DNA from: Halostella limicola | Lineage (GTDB): Archaea > Halobacteriota > Halobacteria > Halobacteriales > Natronoarchaeaceae | Assembly: GCF_003675875.1 (NCBI RefSeq) | Contig: NZ_RCDI01000003.1 | Span: forward strand, 62,001 to 126,000 | Direction of reading: 5' to 3' | DNA length: 64,000 bases | Shown: piece after piece, positions 42,774-51,096 of the stretch | Numbering within the stretch: the stretch's first letter is position 1 | Layout: every line of letters begins with the position of its first letter | Position numbers and translations under genes: made by a program | Notes under the pieces: model-generated | Database searches by the model: none | What the model was told of the DNA's origin: nothing | What the model saw: only the letters and a program-made list of their open reading frames with translations

Positions 42774-43871
42774 CTATGCCCCGGCCGCGTCCGCGGTCGT
42801 CTCCCCGGTCGACGCCTCCCCGTTCGCGACGCAACGGAGGAAGTCCCGGGCACGAGCCATGCTCTCGTCCCACGAAGGATGGGCCTCGGAGCGGTCGCGG
42901 GCAGCGAGGCTCCGATCGCGGAGGCGGCCGCGGTCGTCCCGGAGGTCGCGGAGTGCGGCCGCCAGCGCGGCGGGGTCGTCGGGCGGGAGGAGCCGCCCCG
43001 TCTCGCCGTGCTCGACGATGGCCGACGCGCCGCCGGCGGTCGTCGCCAGCGCCGGCAGGCCGAACGCCATCCCTTCGAGGTAGACGATGCCGAACCCTTC
43101 GTACTGGGAGGGGACGGCGAGAACGTGGCTCCGCGCGAGGACGCCGGCGAGGTTGCGGTCGGACAGGCGGCCGCGGAACCTCGTCCGGTCGGCGACGGAG
43201 AGGTCGGCGGCGAGTCGGCGGCAGCGCTCGGCGTAAGCCGGATCGACGGTCAGGTCCCCGACCGCGTCGAGCCGCCAGCCCTCCCGCGGGAGGCGCGCGA
43301 CACCCCTGAGGAGCGCGTCGAGGCCCTTCCGCGGGACGACGTTGCCGACGAAGGCGATCCGAAACGGGTCCTCGCCGGCGCGCTCGCGGATCCGCTCGCG
43401 CGAGGGCAGGTCGCCGAACCGGTCGACCGCGGGCGGGGCGACCGCCGTCGGCACGTTCGCGAGGGCGCGCACGTCGCGCCGGGTCGCCTCGCTGACGCAG
43501 AGCGCGGCGTCGACTCCTCGGAGGAACCGGCGCTCGACGGCGCGGTAGGCCGCCCGGAGCGGCCGCGGGTGTCGCTCCCGGGAGCGCAGGTGGTGGACGA
43601 CGGCGACAGTCGGTGCGTCGACCCGGGCGACGACGCCCGCGAGCGACGGGTGACAGAGCTCGTCGACGACCAGCAGGTCGTACCCACGGAGGCGGCGGCG
43701 TACCCGCGGCGAGAGGTTGTGCGCGAGCGCGGCGCTCCAGGGCCGCCACGGGAGTTCGATCGGCTCGACTGCGTGGCCCGCGTCCCGGAGCGCCGCGGCG
43801 AGGCGACGGTCGTAGCGAAACCCGCCGGAGGTCGCCCCGAGGTCGCCGTAGACGACGAGGCCGACGCGCAT
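42774..43871 (-). CDS. Glycosyltransferase family 4
   Basis: GT-B fold transferase of 365 residues that moves a sugar from a nucleotide donor. The N-terminal half opens MRVGLVVYGDLGATSGGFRY with a Gly-rich acceptor loop. The donor half has FRIAFVGNVVPRKGLDALLR (about 191-210) and the E-x7-E motif in VPSQYEGFGIVYLEGMAFGL. The ATG shares one base with the stop of the PTPS-like gene (CATCA read on the plus strand), so the two are translated together. The acceptor may be a pterin alcohol, a lipid or a protein; the sequence does not decide. Confidence 0.9.
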   Translation of the reverse strand: MRVGLVVYGDLGATSGGFRYDRRLAAALRDAGHAVEPIELPWRPWSAALAHNLSPRVRRRLRGYDLLVVDELCHPSLAGVVARVDAPTVAVVHHLRSRERHPRPLRAAYRAVERRFLRGVDAALCVSEATRRDVRALANVPTAVAPPAVDRFGDLPSRERIRERAGEDPFRIAFVGNVVPRKGLDALLRGVARLPREGWRLDAVGDLTVDPAYAERCRRLAADLSVADRTRFRGRLSDRNLAGVLARSHVLAVPSQYEGFGIVYLEGMAFGLPALATTAGGASAIVEHGETGRLLPPDDPAALAAALRDLRDDRGRLRDRSLAARDRSEAHPSWDESMARARDFLRCVANGEASTGETTADAAGA

Positions 43872-44245
43872 CAGAGCGCTCGCCGATTGCTCACTTCGGC
43901 GACGTCGTCCTCGCGGACGGTGACGGTCATCGTCTCAGCCGCCGGCGCGTCGACGCGGTCGGCGACGCGGTCGCCGAACGCGGCAGCGAGGCGCTCCGCG
44001 CTCGGGTTCCCCTCTATCTCGGGGAGGTCGTTCAGCGTCGCGTCGCGGTAGCGTTCGGCGGCGGCCTCCACGGCCTCGACGGCGTCGTCGATGTCGAGCA
44101 GGTAGCCGTACTCGCCGAGTTCCGACCCGGCGAACTCCACCGCCGCGGTGAAGGTGTGGGAGTGGAGGTCGCCCTCCGGTCCGGGGTCGGGAACGGTCAG
44201 GTAGTGCTGTGCCACGAACGTCTCGGAGACGGTGACTGTGTACAT
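43871..44245 (-). CDS. PTPS-like protein (6-pyruvoyl/6-carboxy-tetrahydropterin synthase fold)
   Basis: Protein of 124 residues with the T-fold layout of PTPS/QueD. The zinc His residues seem present in FVAQHYLTV (residue 14) and DLHSHTF (two His, about 29-31). The catalytic Cys that comes before LHGH in active enzymes is not there (the sequence is PGPEGDLHSH), and the Leu-Asp-His of the proton relay reads RDATLN. The P-T-x-E motif is NPSAERL. The fold is clear, but normal QueD or PTPS chemistry is unlikely. Both its start and stop overlap the neighbouring genes by one base. Confidence 0.8.
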   Translation of the reverse strand: MYTVTVSETFVAQHYLTVPDPGPEGDLHSHTFTAAVEFAGSELGEYGYLLDIDDAVEAVEAAAERYRDATLNDLPEIEGNPSAERLAAAFGDRVADRVDAPAAETMTVTVREDDVAEVSNRRAL

Positions 44246-45264
44246 CAGTACGTGAGGAGGACTCCGATGGCCTCGTCCGGCCGTTCGTCTAGCAGGCGGT
44301 ACGCCTCGGACGCGTCCTCGATCGGCACTCTGTGCGTGATCAGGCGGTCCACGTCGATCCGGTCGAGCCGGTCCCACGCCGTCTCGATCCGGCGCTCGCT
44401 CGTCCAGCGGCCGCGAAGCTCCGGGTCGACGGTGCTCACCTGGCTGCTCATTAGCTCGATGCGGCTGCGGTGGAACCGGCCGCCCAGATCGAGGTCGGCG
44501 CGCTTGGTGCCGTACCACGACCCGACGACGACGCGCCCGTCGAACCCCGTCACGTCGATCGCCCGGTCCAGCGCGGCGGGGTCGCCCGACAGCTCGACCG
44601 AGAGGTCGGCGCCGTCTGCCCCCTCGCCGTCGTCGCCGCGCAGTCGCTCGACCACGTCGTCGCGGGCGGGGTCGACGCTCTCGTCCGCGCCGAGCGCCTC
44701 CGAGGTCGCGCGCCGCGTCTCGTAGCAGTCGGCGGTGCGAAGCGACGCCAGCGGGAACGAAGCGAGGACGGCGGTGGTGAGCAGGCCGACGACGCCCTGG
44801 CCGAAGACGGCGACCCGCTCGCCGACGCGCGGACGGGCGTCCAGTGCGAAGTTCACCGCGGTCTCGACGTTCGGCAGCATCGCCGCCTCCGCGTCGGAGC
44901 GCTCCTCCGGCACGGGGATCAGGTCGTCCGGGCCGGCGACGAAGTGGCTCTCGTGCGGGTTGAACGCGAACACGCGGCGGTCGCGCCACGCCTCGTCGAC
45001 CTCGCGGCCGACCTCGGCGACCCGACCGACGGCCGCGTAGCCGTACGACAGCGGGAAGGAGAGGTCGCCCGCCAGCGCGTCGATCGTCTCGTCGGCCTCC
45101 ATCTCGGTCGGCGCTTCGCCCCGGTAGATCAGCAGTTCGGTGCCCGGGCTGATCGCCGACGCGGTCGTCTCGACGAGCACTTCGTCGTCGTCCGGGTCGG
45201 GAACCGGACGCTCGCGCACTTCGACCGACCGCGACGCAGTGAAACGGAGCGACCGGCCCGTCAT
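44245..45264 (-). CDS. Medium-chain dehydrogenase/reductase, zinc-free type
   Basis: NAD(P)-dependent oxidoreductase of 339 residues. The GroES-like half has SAISPGTELLIYRGEAPTEM and FPLSYGYAAVGRVAEVGREV. The Rossmann half has VAVFGQGVVGLLTTAVLASF (about 146-165). The structural and catalytic zinc Cys residues of alcohol dehydrogenases are missing, as in the BchC-like branch of the family. Stop and PTPS start share a base. An open N-terminal extension of 39 acidic residues exists, but the ATG at 45264 fits the family better. It may reduce a side-chain ketone on a pterin or a sugar. Confidence 0.85.
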   Translation of the reverse strand: MTGRSLRFTASRSVEVRERPVPDPDDDEVLVETTASAISPGTELLIYRGEAPTEMEADETIDALAGDLSFPLSYGYAAVGRVAEVGREVDEAWRDRRVFAFNPHESHFVAGPDDLIPVPEERSDAEAAMLPNVETAVNFALDARPRVGERVAVFGQGVVGLLTTAVLASFPLASLRTADCYETRRATSEALGADESVDPARDDVVERLRGDDGEGADGADLSVELSGDPAALDRAIDVTGFDGRVVVGSWYGTKRADLDLGGRFHRSRIELMSSQVSTVDPELRGRWTSERRIETAWDRLDRIDVDRLITHRVPIEDASEAYRLLDERPDEAIGVLLTY

Positions 45265-45458
45265 CGAACGCCCCCGCCGTCGGTCTCTTCCCGTCGCGTC
45301 CTCTCCCGTCGTCTCTCTCCCGTCATCGGTCCCCCTCCCCTCGTTGCCGCTGTCCCGGTCATCGGCCCCGTTCCGGCGCACGGCGGTCGTATCCGGTGCG
45401 GCGTCTGCGGCGGTGCGAACCCGTCACGCACCGTCCTACGGCCTCGCCGACCATTGTT

Positions 45459-45848
45459 CTAGTCCCCGCGCCCGAGCAGTTCGGCGGTCGACGGGCCGAG
45501 CGAGTACGCGCCGGTGCCGAGGGCGGCCACGCCGAGGGCGGCGACCAGCGCCGCGAGGTTGGCCGCGTTCGGGCCGCCGAACGCGGCCGCCGAGACCATG
45601 ACGACGGCGAGGACGAGGCCGGCGACCCGCCCGAGCGTTCCGACGGCGACGAGCGCCGTCGTCACCGCCTCCGTCGCGCCCACGACGGCGACCATCGCGG
45701 TCGGGGCGGGGACGCCGAGGCTCTCGAAGAAGGCGACCTGCCCGCCGTAGTCGATCGCCTTTTCGAGGGCGGCCGGGCCGACCACGGCGAGCACGACCGC
45801 GCGGAAGAGGAGCGGGAGCCACCGTCGGACCGTGTCGCCGTCGGTCAT
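45459..45848 (-). CDS. DoxX-family membrane protein
   Basis: Membrane protein of 129 residues with four hydrophobic segments: LLFRAVVLAVVGPAALEKAI, VPAPTAMVAVVGATEAVTTA, LGRVAGLVLAVVMVSAAAFG and a final Leu/Ala-rich helix. This is the DoxX/DoxD type layout (a membrane subunit related to quinone reduction or surfactant-like proteins). The ATG overlaps the last 4 bases of the CDP-alcohol phosphatidyltransferase gene. The 194-base gap to the next gene downstream is pyrimidine-rich, with repeats of CCCGTC. Confidence 0.72.
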   Translation of the reverse strand: MTDGDTVRRWLPLLFRAVVLAVVGPAALEKAIDYGGQVAFFESLGVPAPTAMVAVVGATEAVTTALVAVGTLGRVAGLVLAVVMVSAAAFGGPNAANLAALVAALGVAALGTGAYSLGPSTAELLGRGD

Positions 45849-46630
45849 CGGTCCGCACCCCGGCAGAGCGCGCGCCAGTCGATCCAGAATCCCCAGAGGA
45901 ACGGGACGAGCGCCGCGGTCGCGACTGCCCACGTCGCCGGCGGCCCGACGACGGGCAGGAGCACGGCACCCACCACGAGCATCTGAACGACCGCGAGGAC
46001 CCGCCGCCGGGCGCTGTCGGGCAGGTCGTGGACCGGCAGGCCGCGCCGGCGTCGCGCCGCGGCGCCGGCGGCGAAGGCGTAGCGTGCGAGGCCGGCGAGA
46101 AGGTACCACGGCGGCAGCTGTCCCCAGACGATCCCCACGAGGACGCCGACGAGCAGCCCCAGCGAGTCGAACTCCACGTCGAGGAAGGTGCCGAGTTCCG
46201 TCACGCGGCCGAGCCGCCGGGCGGCGACGCCGTCCGCGCCGTCGAGGGCGACCGCGGCGAGGAAGAGAGTCCCCGGGACCCAGACGAGGCCGCCGGGCGC
46301 GTCGACGAGGAGGAAGCCGCCGACGCCGGCGACGAGCAGCCCCCGAGCGAGCGTCACCGCGTTGGCGACGCCGAGGTCGGGGAGCAACGGCCCGCCCGGG
46401 CCGCGCCGGTTCCGGCCGAGGCCGTAACCGAGCAGTGCCAGTTCGACGGCGACGAGCGCGAGCGTGACCGCGGTCCAGCGCGCGACGCGGCCCGACGGCC
46501 AGAGGGCATCGAGGGCGACCGCGGCCGCGCCGAGCGCGCACGCCGCGAGGGCCGCCGTTCCGGTCCAGCGGAGCCACAGCGACGCGCGCCGGGACCGGCG
46601 TGACGCGTCGCGGTTCCGGAATCCACTCAC
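45845..46630 (-). CDS. CDP-alcohol phosphatidyltransferase family protein
   Basis: Integral membrane enzyme of 261 residues that transfers a phosphatidyl or archaetidyl group from a CDP-activated lipid to an alcohol. The full catalytic signature D-x2-D-G-x2-A-R-x8-G-x3-D-x3-D is present in DGADGVAARRLGRVTELGTF and the LDVEFD that follows (about 149-174). About seven membrane segments surround it, and an Arg-rich N-terminus precedes them. In archaea, relatives make archaetidyl-inositol, -serine or -glycerol phosphate. The GTG at 46630 is the start. It is co-translated with DoxX. Confidence 0.87.
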   Translation of the reverse strand: MSGFRNRDASRRSRRASLWLRWTGTAALAACALGAAAVALDALWPSGRVARWTAVTLALVAVELALLGYGLGRNRRGPGGPLLPDLGVANAVTLARGLLVAGVGGFLLVDAPGGLVWVPGTLFLAAVALDGADGVAARRLGRVTELGTFLDVEFDSLGLLVGVLVGIVWGQLPPWYLLAGLARYAFAAGAAARRRRGLPVHDLPDSARRRVLAVVQMLVVGAVLLPVVGPPATWAVATAALVPFLWGFWIDWRALCRGADR

Positions 46631-46655
46631 CCGTTACTGTACGACGAGATCGGTG

Positions 46656-47453
46656 TTAAATTTCGGCGTCGGGGCGGCAGAACCAGAGGTCGCCGTCCGC
46701 GTCGACGGCGTACCCGCGATCGCGGAACAGCGCCCGGACCGCGTCCTCGCGGTCGCTCGTCCGCGGCCCCGGCCCGCCCTCGACGGGGTGTACCTCGACG
46801 ACCGCGGTCGGCCGGTGGCGGGTCAGCGTCTCGCGAGCGCCCCGGAGGAGTTCGAGGGCGTGGCCCTCCACGTCGACTTTCAGGAAGTCCGGCGGCGGGA
46901 CGGTGCCGTCGGCGACCAGTCCGTCGAGGCGGCGAACTGGCACCTCGACGGCGTCGCGCGCTTCGGCCTCCCAGCGGCTCGCGTTGAACCGCTCGAACGA
47001 GGAGAGTTCGGGGTACGTGGAGCGGTAGAACGTCGCCGTCCCGTCCTCGTCGGAGAGGCCGACTCGGTAGGTAGTCACTCGCCCCACGGGGTCCGTGGCC
47101 GCGTCGTTCGCCTCCAGCCGGCGGAACGTCTCCGGGGCGGGTTCGAACGCGGCGACGCGACAGCCCGGGTCGCTCGCCAGGCCGAGCGCGTAGGCGCCGA
47201 CGTTCGCGCCGGCATCGACGACGACGTCGTCAGGACCGGCCGCCTCGGCGAGGCGGGCGAGCGCGGCATCGCGCCCGTGGCGGTTGAGCGGGTCGTACGT
47301 CCGTATCTCGCCCGCTGCCGTCCGTTTCGGGGTCGCGAGGAGTTCCCGCTCGTAGTTCAGCCGGGCGAGCCCGTAGTACGCCCCGTATCCGAGGCGTCGG
47401 AGCCGGTAAAACGCTCGGCGAGCGGCGCTCGCAGCCGTCGAGCGGGGGTCCAT
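46656..47453 (-). CDS. FkbM-family methyltransferase
   Basis: SAM-dependent O-methyltransferase of 265 residues. VVVDAGANVGAYALGLASDP (motif I, about 76-95) and the family signature FLKVDVEGHALELLRGARET (about 188-207) are both clear. FkbM enzymes methylate hydroxyls of polyketides and of sugars in glycans and glycolipids. It is the first gene of the minus-strand cluster, 25 bases before the CDP-alcohol phosphatidyltransferase. Its promoter lies in the 101-base gap shared with the divergent YegP-repeat gene. Confidence 0.9.
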   Translation of the reverse strand: MDPRSTAASAARRAFYRLRRLGYGAYYGLARLNYERELLATPKRTAAGEIRTYDPLNRHGRDAALARLAEAAGPDDVVVDAGANVGAYALGLASDPGCRVAAFEPAPETFRRLEANDAATDPVGRVTTYRVGLSDEDGTATFYRSTYPELSSFERFNASRWEAEARDAVEVPVRRLDGLVADGTVPPPDFLKVDVEGHALELLRGARETLTRHRPTAVVEVHPVEGGPGPRTSDREDAVRALFRDRGYAVDADGDLWFCRPDAEI

Positions 47454-47554
47454 CGGTTCGGCGTTCGGCGGGCGGCGTGTTGTAGCTTACCGTGATTAGT
47501 GATTTGTTATCTTTTCCCAAACACTTACCATCCGAAGGTGATATAAATGTACGT

Positions 47555-49096
47555 ATGAGTACGGATCGACCCGCTGACGGCGCGCTCGTCGACTGGTACA
47601 CGGACAACATCGCGGAGCCGCACACCTCCGACGAGGCGTACGGCTACTGGGCGTTCGTCGTCGGGTCGGTGCTGGGGGTGATCGGGTTCGCCCTCTTCCT
47701 CCTCTCCACGACGGCGACGAAAGGGACCAGCGCGTTCTGGACGTATCGGTCGCTGTCCTTCTCTATCGGCGCGCTCGCGCTGCCGGTGCTGATGTACGGG
47801 TTCATCGTCGTGCTCCCGCTGCGCGAGCGAGCGACGCGAGTGGCGTATCTGGGTCTGGCGGTCAGTCTCCTCTCGGTGATCGGCTTCCTCTTCGCATATC
47901 CGAGCAGCTGGAACGTGGACACCGGGGACCTGAGCCCGATCATCATCTCGGGGTACGCGCTCGGCATCGGCATCGAAGTCGTCGCCGCCTTCCTGTTCCC
48001 CGCCGTCTCGGACGAACCGGCACCGGCGGCCGCGACCGGCCCTACGGCGGCCGAAACGACCGCGGCGCCCCCCGAGAGCAAGGCGACGTTCGAACTGTAC
48101 GAGGACCGCAGGAGCGAGTACCGCTGGCGGCTCCGCCACGACAACGGCAACGTGATCGCCGACGGCGGCGAGGGGTACACCGACGAGCGAAACGCGAAGA
48201 AGGGCATCGAGAGCGTCCGACGGAACGCGCCGGGCGCGGACCTCGAGCGCCTGGAGTCACCGCCCGCCGCGGCGAGCGACGCTGGCGCCGCGACCGACGC
48301 GCCGGCTGGTGAAGCCGCGCACGCCGGCGACGCCGCGACGGGCGACGCGACCGAGGACGACGCCGCCGAGGACCCGGCCGATGCGCTACCGGACCCCGAC
48401 GACTCGCCGTCCGACGGGTCGACGGTCGAGATCTACGAGGACCGCGGCGGCAACTGGCGCTGGCGGCTCCGCCACGACAACGGGAACGTCATCGCCGACG
48501 GCGGCGAGGGCTACGCCTCCCGGCGCGCGCTGGAAGCGGCGGTCGAGCGCCTGACCGGCCGCGTGGCCGACGCCGACACGCTCGAACACGACCCCGCGGC
48601 GTTCGAGATCTACCGCGACAACGCCGACGAGTGGCGCTGGCGGCTCCGCCACCGCAACGGCCGGATCCTCGCCGACGGCGGCGAGGGCTACGCCTCCCGG
48701 AGCAACGCCGCCGAGGCGGTCGACCGCGTCCGGGACCGGGTCGAGGCCAAGCCCGAGTTCTACGAGGACGCCGCGAGCGAGTACCGCTGGCGGCTGAAAG
48801 CCGGGAACGGCGAGATCGTCGCCGACAGCAGCCAGGGGTACGCCGCCGAGCGCGGCGCGGAGAACGGCTTCGAGCGCGTCCGCGAGTACGCGCCCGAGGC
48901 CGACACGCTGACCTTCGACCCCCTCGGCTTCGTGGTGTACGTCGATAAGGCGGGCGAGTACCGCTGGCGGCTCCGCCACCGCAACGGCAACGTCGTCGCC
49001 GACGGCGGCGAGGGCTACTCGTCGAAGCAGAACGCGAAGAAAGGCATCGCCGCGGTGCAGCGGACCGCGGCCGACGCCGACGTCGTCGATCGATAG
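47555..49096 (+). CDS. Membrane protein with five YegP/HVO_2922 (DUF1508) repeats
   Basis: Protein of 513 residues. The N-terminal 150 residues have four to five membrane segments (YGYWAFVVGSVLGVIGFALF and others). A flexible Ala/Glu linker follows, then five copies of a 50-residue beta-alpha domain, each built on E/V-Y-x-D, Y/W-R-W-R-L, G-x-I/V-x-A-D-G/S and an amphipathic helix. Examples are EYRWRLRHDNGNVIADGGEG and EWRWRLRHRNGRILADGGEG. Bacterial YegP has two copies. The fourth copy has diverged (LKAGNGEIVADSSQ). The function is unknown; binding of a ligand or stress-related interaction is possible. A TATA-like GATATAAAT lies immediately upstream of the ATG. Confidence 0.88.
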   Translation: MSTDRPADGALVDWYTDNIAEPHTSDEAYGYWAFVVGSVLGVIGFALFLLSTTATKGTSAFWTYRSLSFSIGALALPVLMYGFIVVLPLRERATRVAYLGLAVSLLSVIGFLFAYPSSWNVDTGDLSPIIISGYALGIGIEVVAAFLFPAVSDEPAPAAATGPTAAETTAAPPESKATFELYEDRRSEYRWRLRHDNGNVIADGGEGYTDERNAKKGIESVRRNAPGADLERLESPPAAASDAGAATDAPAGEAAHAGDAATGDATEDDAAEDPADALPDPDDSPSDGSTVEIYEDRGGNWRWRLRHDNGNVIADGGEGYASRRALEAAVERLTGRVADADTLEHDPAAFEIYRDNADEWRWRLRHRNGRILADGGEGYASRSNAAEAVDRVRDRVEAKPEFYEDAASEYRWRLKAGNGEIVADSSQGYAAERGAENGFERVREYAPEADTLTFDPLGFVVYVDKAGEYRWRLRHRNGNVVADGGEGYSSKQNAKKGIAAVQRTAADADVVDR

Positions 49097-49172
49097 CGCC
49101 GTTCGTCGCTTTTCTACGGCCGAGACGGCCGATGCGCACACGCTTATCGGGATGGCCGACAGATCCACGGGT

Positions 49173-50132
49173 ATGCGCGCAGTTCGCTATCACGAGCACG
49201 GCGGTCGGGACGTACTGCAGGTCGACGAGGGCGTCGAGCGACCGAAACCGGGCCGGGGAGAAGTGCTCGTCGCGGTGTCGGCCGCGGCGGTCAACCCCGT
49301 CGACACCTACTTCCGTGAGGGCTCGTACGAACCCGCCGAACTCCCGATGGTACCGGGATCGGACTTCGCGGGCGAGGTCGCGGCCGTCGGAGACGGCGTC
49401 GAGGAGTTCGCGGAGGGCGACCGCGTGTTCGGCACCGGCCTCGGCAACGACCGGCAGGGGACCTGCGCCGAGTACGCCGTCGCGCCGACGGACCGGGTCG
49501 CCCCGCTGCCCGACGGTATCGGCTTCCGCGAGGCCGCGGGCGTCGCGCTCGTCGGCGTGACGGCGTGGCGCGCGCTAATCGACCACGCCGGCCTCGAACC
49601 GGCCGAGCGCTGCCTCGTCCACGGCGGGAGCGGCGGCGTGGGCCACGTCGCCGTCCAGATCGCCGCTGCGGCGGGCGCGTGCGTGACGACCACCGCCGCG
49701 CCGGAGTACCACTCCGGCATCGAAGCGCTCGGCGCGGACGACGTGCTCGACTACGACCGCAACGACCTCGCGGACGCGGTCCGGGCGGCCGGCGAACCGG
49801 CCGCGATCCTCGACCACCGCCTCGACGACTACCTGCAGTTCGACGCGGACGTCGCCGCGAAGCACGCCCGCGTGGTCGGCATCGGCGGCAACAGCCCCGA
49901 GAGCGGCTTCTCGAACACGCCCGCGGCGCGCTCGAAGGAACTCCGGATCCACCTGATGAGCATGTTCAACACGCCGGACTTCCGCGCCGTGCTGGACCGG
50001 CTCGCCACGCTCATGGCGCGGGGCGACCTCACCGCCGAAATCGCCGGGATCTACGACCTCGACGAGGTCGGCGAGGCCCACCGCGCCGTGGTCGAGGACA
50101 GCGTGTTCGGCAAGCTCGTCGTCGAGCCCTGA
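49173..50132 (+). CDS. NADPH:quinone reductase-like (MDR family)
   Basis: Oxidoreductase of 319 residues, quinone reductase type, in which no zinc Cys are present. It opens MRAVRYHEHGGRDVLQVDEG, has AAVNPVDTYFREGSYEPAEL and the nucleotide loop LVHGGSGGVGHVAVQIAAAA (about 147-166), then TTAAPEYHSGIEALGADDVL. It probably reduces a quinone or enone with NADPH. The start is ATG at 49173; a codon 21 bases upstream is in frame but less typical. It is followed by an SDR gene 121 bases later. Confidence 0.92.
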   Translation: MRAVRYHEHGGRDVLQVDEGVERPKPGRGEVLVAVSAAAVNPVDTYFREGSYEPAELPMVPGSDFAGEVAAVGDGVEEFAEGDRVFGTGLGNDRQGTCAEYAVAPTDRVAPLPDGIGFREAAGVALVGVTAWRALIDHAGLEPAERCLVHGGSGGVGHVAVQIAAAAGACVTTTAAPEYHSGIEALGADDVLDYDRNDLADAVRAAGEPAAILDHRLDDYLQFDADVAAKHARVVGIGGNSPESGFSNTPAARSKELRIHLMSMFNTPDFRAVLDRLATLMARGDLTAEIAGIYDLDEVGEAHRAVVEDSVFGKLVVEP

Positions 50133-50253
50133 GAGGGACTGTTCCAGGTCGTTCCGGTACTCCGCCGACGCGATGTCGGCGAATGCCGGTGAACAGTTAC
50201 AACGGTCCCCCTGAGCCCACCGTTTTATTCCGCTCGCGGCCGTCGTGAAGGAC

Positions 50254-50964
50254 ATGTCCGTGAGCTTCGACTTCGACGGTCGCGTCGCCGTCGTCACCGG
50301 CGCGAGCGGCGCGCTGGGCAGCGCTGTCGTCGACCGCTTCCGCGACGCCGGTGCGACCGTCTGCGCGCTCGACGTGGTAGCGCCAGACGAGGAGGACGCG
50401 ATGCTCGACCCCGACGACGACACCCACTTCTACGAGGCCGACCTGACCGACGAGGACGCCGTCGAGTCGGTCGTCGAATCCGTCATCGACGACCACGGCC
50501 GCGTCGACGCGCTAGCCAACATCGCCGGCACCTGGCGCGGCGGCACGCCGATCGAGGAGACCGACGCCGACGAGTTCGACTTCCTGCTGGACGTGAACCT
50601 GAAGTCGGCGTTCTTCGCGTCGAAACACCTCATCCCCCACCTCCGCGAGTCGGAGGGCGCGATCGTCAGCGTCAGCGCCCGCTCCTCGCTGGAGGGCGGT
50701 GAAGGCGACGGCCCATATCGCATCTCGAAGGCGGGCATCCGCCTGCTCACCGAGACCGTCGCCGAGGAGAACGAGGGGGATCTGCGGGCCAACGCTATCA
50801 TGCCCAGCGTCATCGACACGCCGATGAACCGCGAGATGATGCCCGACGCCGACCACGAGTCGTGGGTCGACCCCGCGGACATCGCGGACGTCGTCGCGTT
50901 CCTCTGCAGCGACGGCGCGAGCGTGACGAGCGGGGCCGCGGTGCCCGTGTACGGCGAAGCCTGA
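50254..50964 (+). CDS. Short-chain dehydrogenase/reductase
   Basis: NAD(P)-dependent oxidoreductase of 236 residues. The nucleotide loop is VAVVTGASGALGSAVVDRF (about 11-29), the N-A-G motif appears as ANIAGTWRGG, catalytic Ser is in VSVSARSSLEGG and the Y-x3-K motif is YRISKAGI (about 153). The expected acidic residue D60-equivalent is present in FYEADLTDEDAVES. The substrate is not known. A 12-base inverted repeat overlaps its stop codon. Confidence 0.93.
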   Translation: MSVSFDFDGRVAVVTGASGALGSAVVDRFRDAGATVCALDVVAPDEEDAMLDPDDDTHFYEADLTDEDAVESVVESVIDDHGRVDALANIAGTWRGGTPIEETDADEFDFLLDVNLKSAFFASKHLIPHLRESEGAIVSVSARSSLEGGEGDGPYRISKAGIRLLTETVAEENEGDLRANAIMPSVIDTPMNREMMPDADHESWVDPADIADVVAFLCSDGASVTSGAAVPVYGEA

Positions 50965-51010
50965 ATGACACACGGACGAACGAATGTGAGTCCGAGGGAT
51001 TCAGGCTTCG
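50955..51010 (+). terminator. Long inverted repeat over the SDR stop codon
   Basis: CGAAGCCTGAAT (50955-50966) and ATTCAGGCTTCG (50999-51010) are exact reverse complements, 12 bases each, with a smaller CGGAC/GTCCG stem inside the loop. The stem includes the stop codon. A role in transcript ending or stability is inferred. Confidence 0.55.
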
Positions 51011-51096
51011 TAGAGGCGTAGTTCTCCCAGGGAGGATCCGAGGTTCCCCCGAGGACCGGGGCCGTCGAGTCCGGCCTCGACGTCCTGTCTCGCCGC

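Noticed and set aside
45265-45458. Repeated CCCGTC units between DoxX and the dehydrogenase gene
   Set aside because: Short, irregular and pyrimidine-rich; could be the purine-rich end of an N-terminal extension read on the minus strand. No CRISPR-like spacing.
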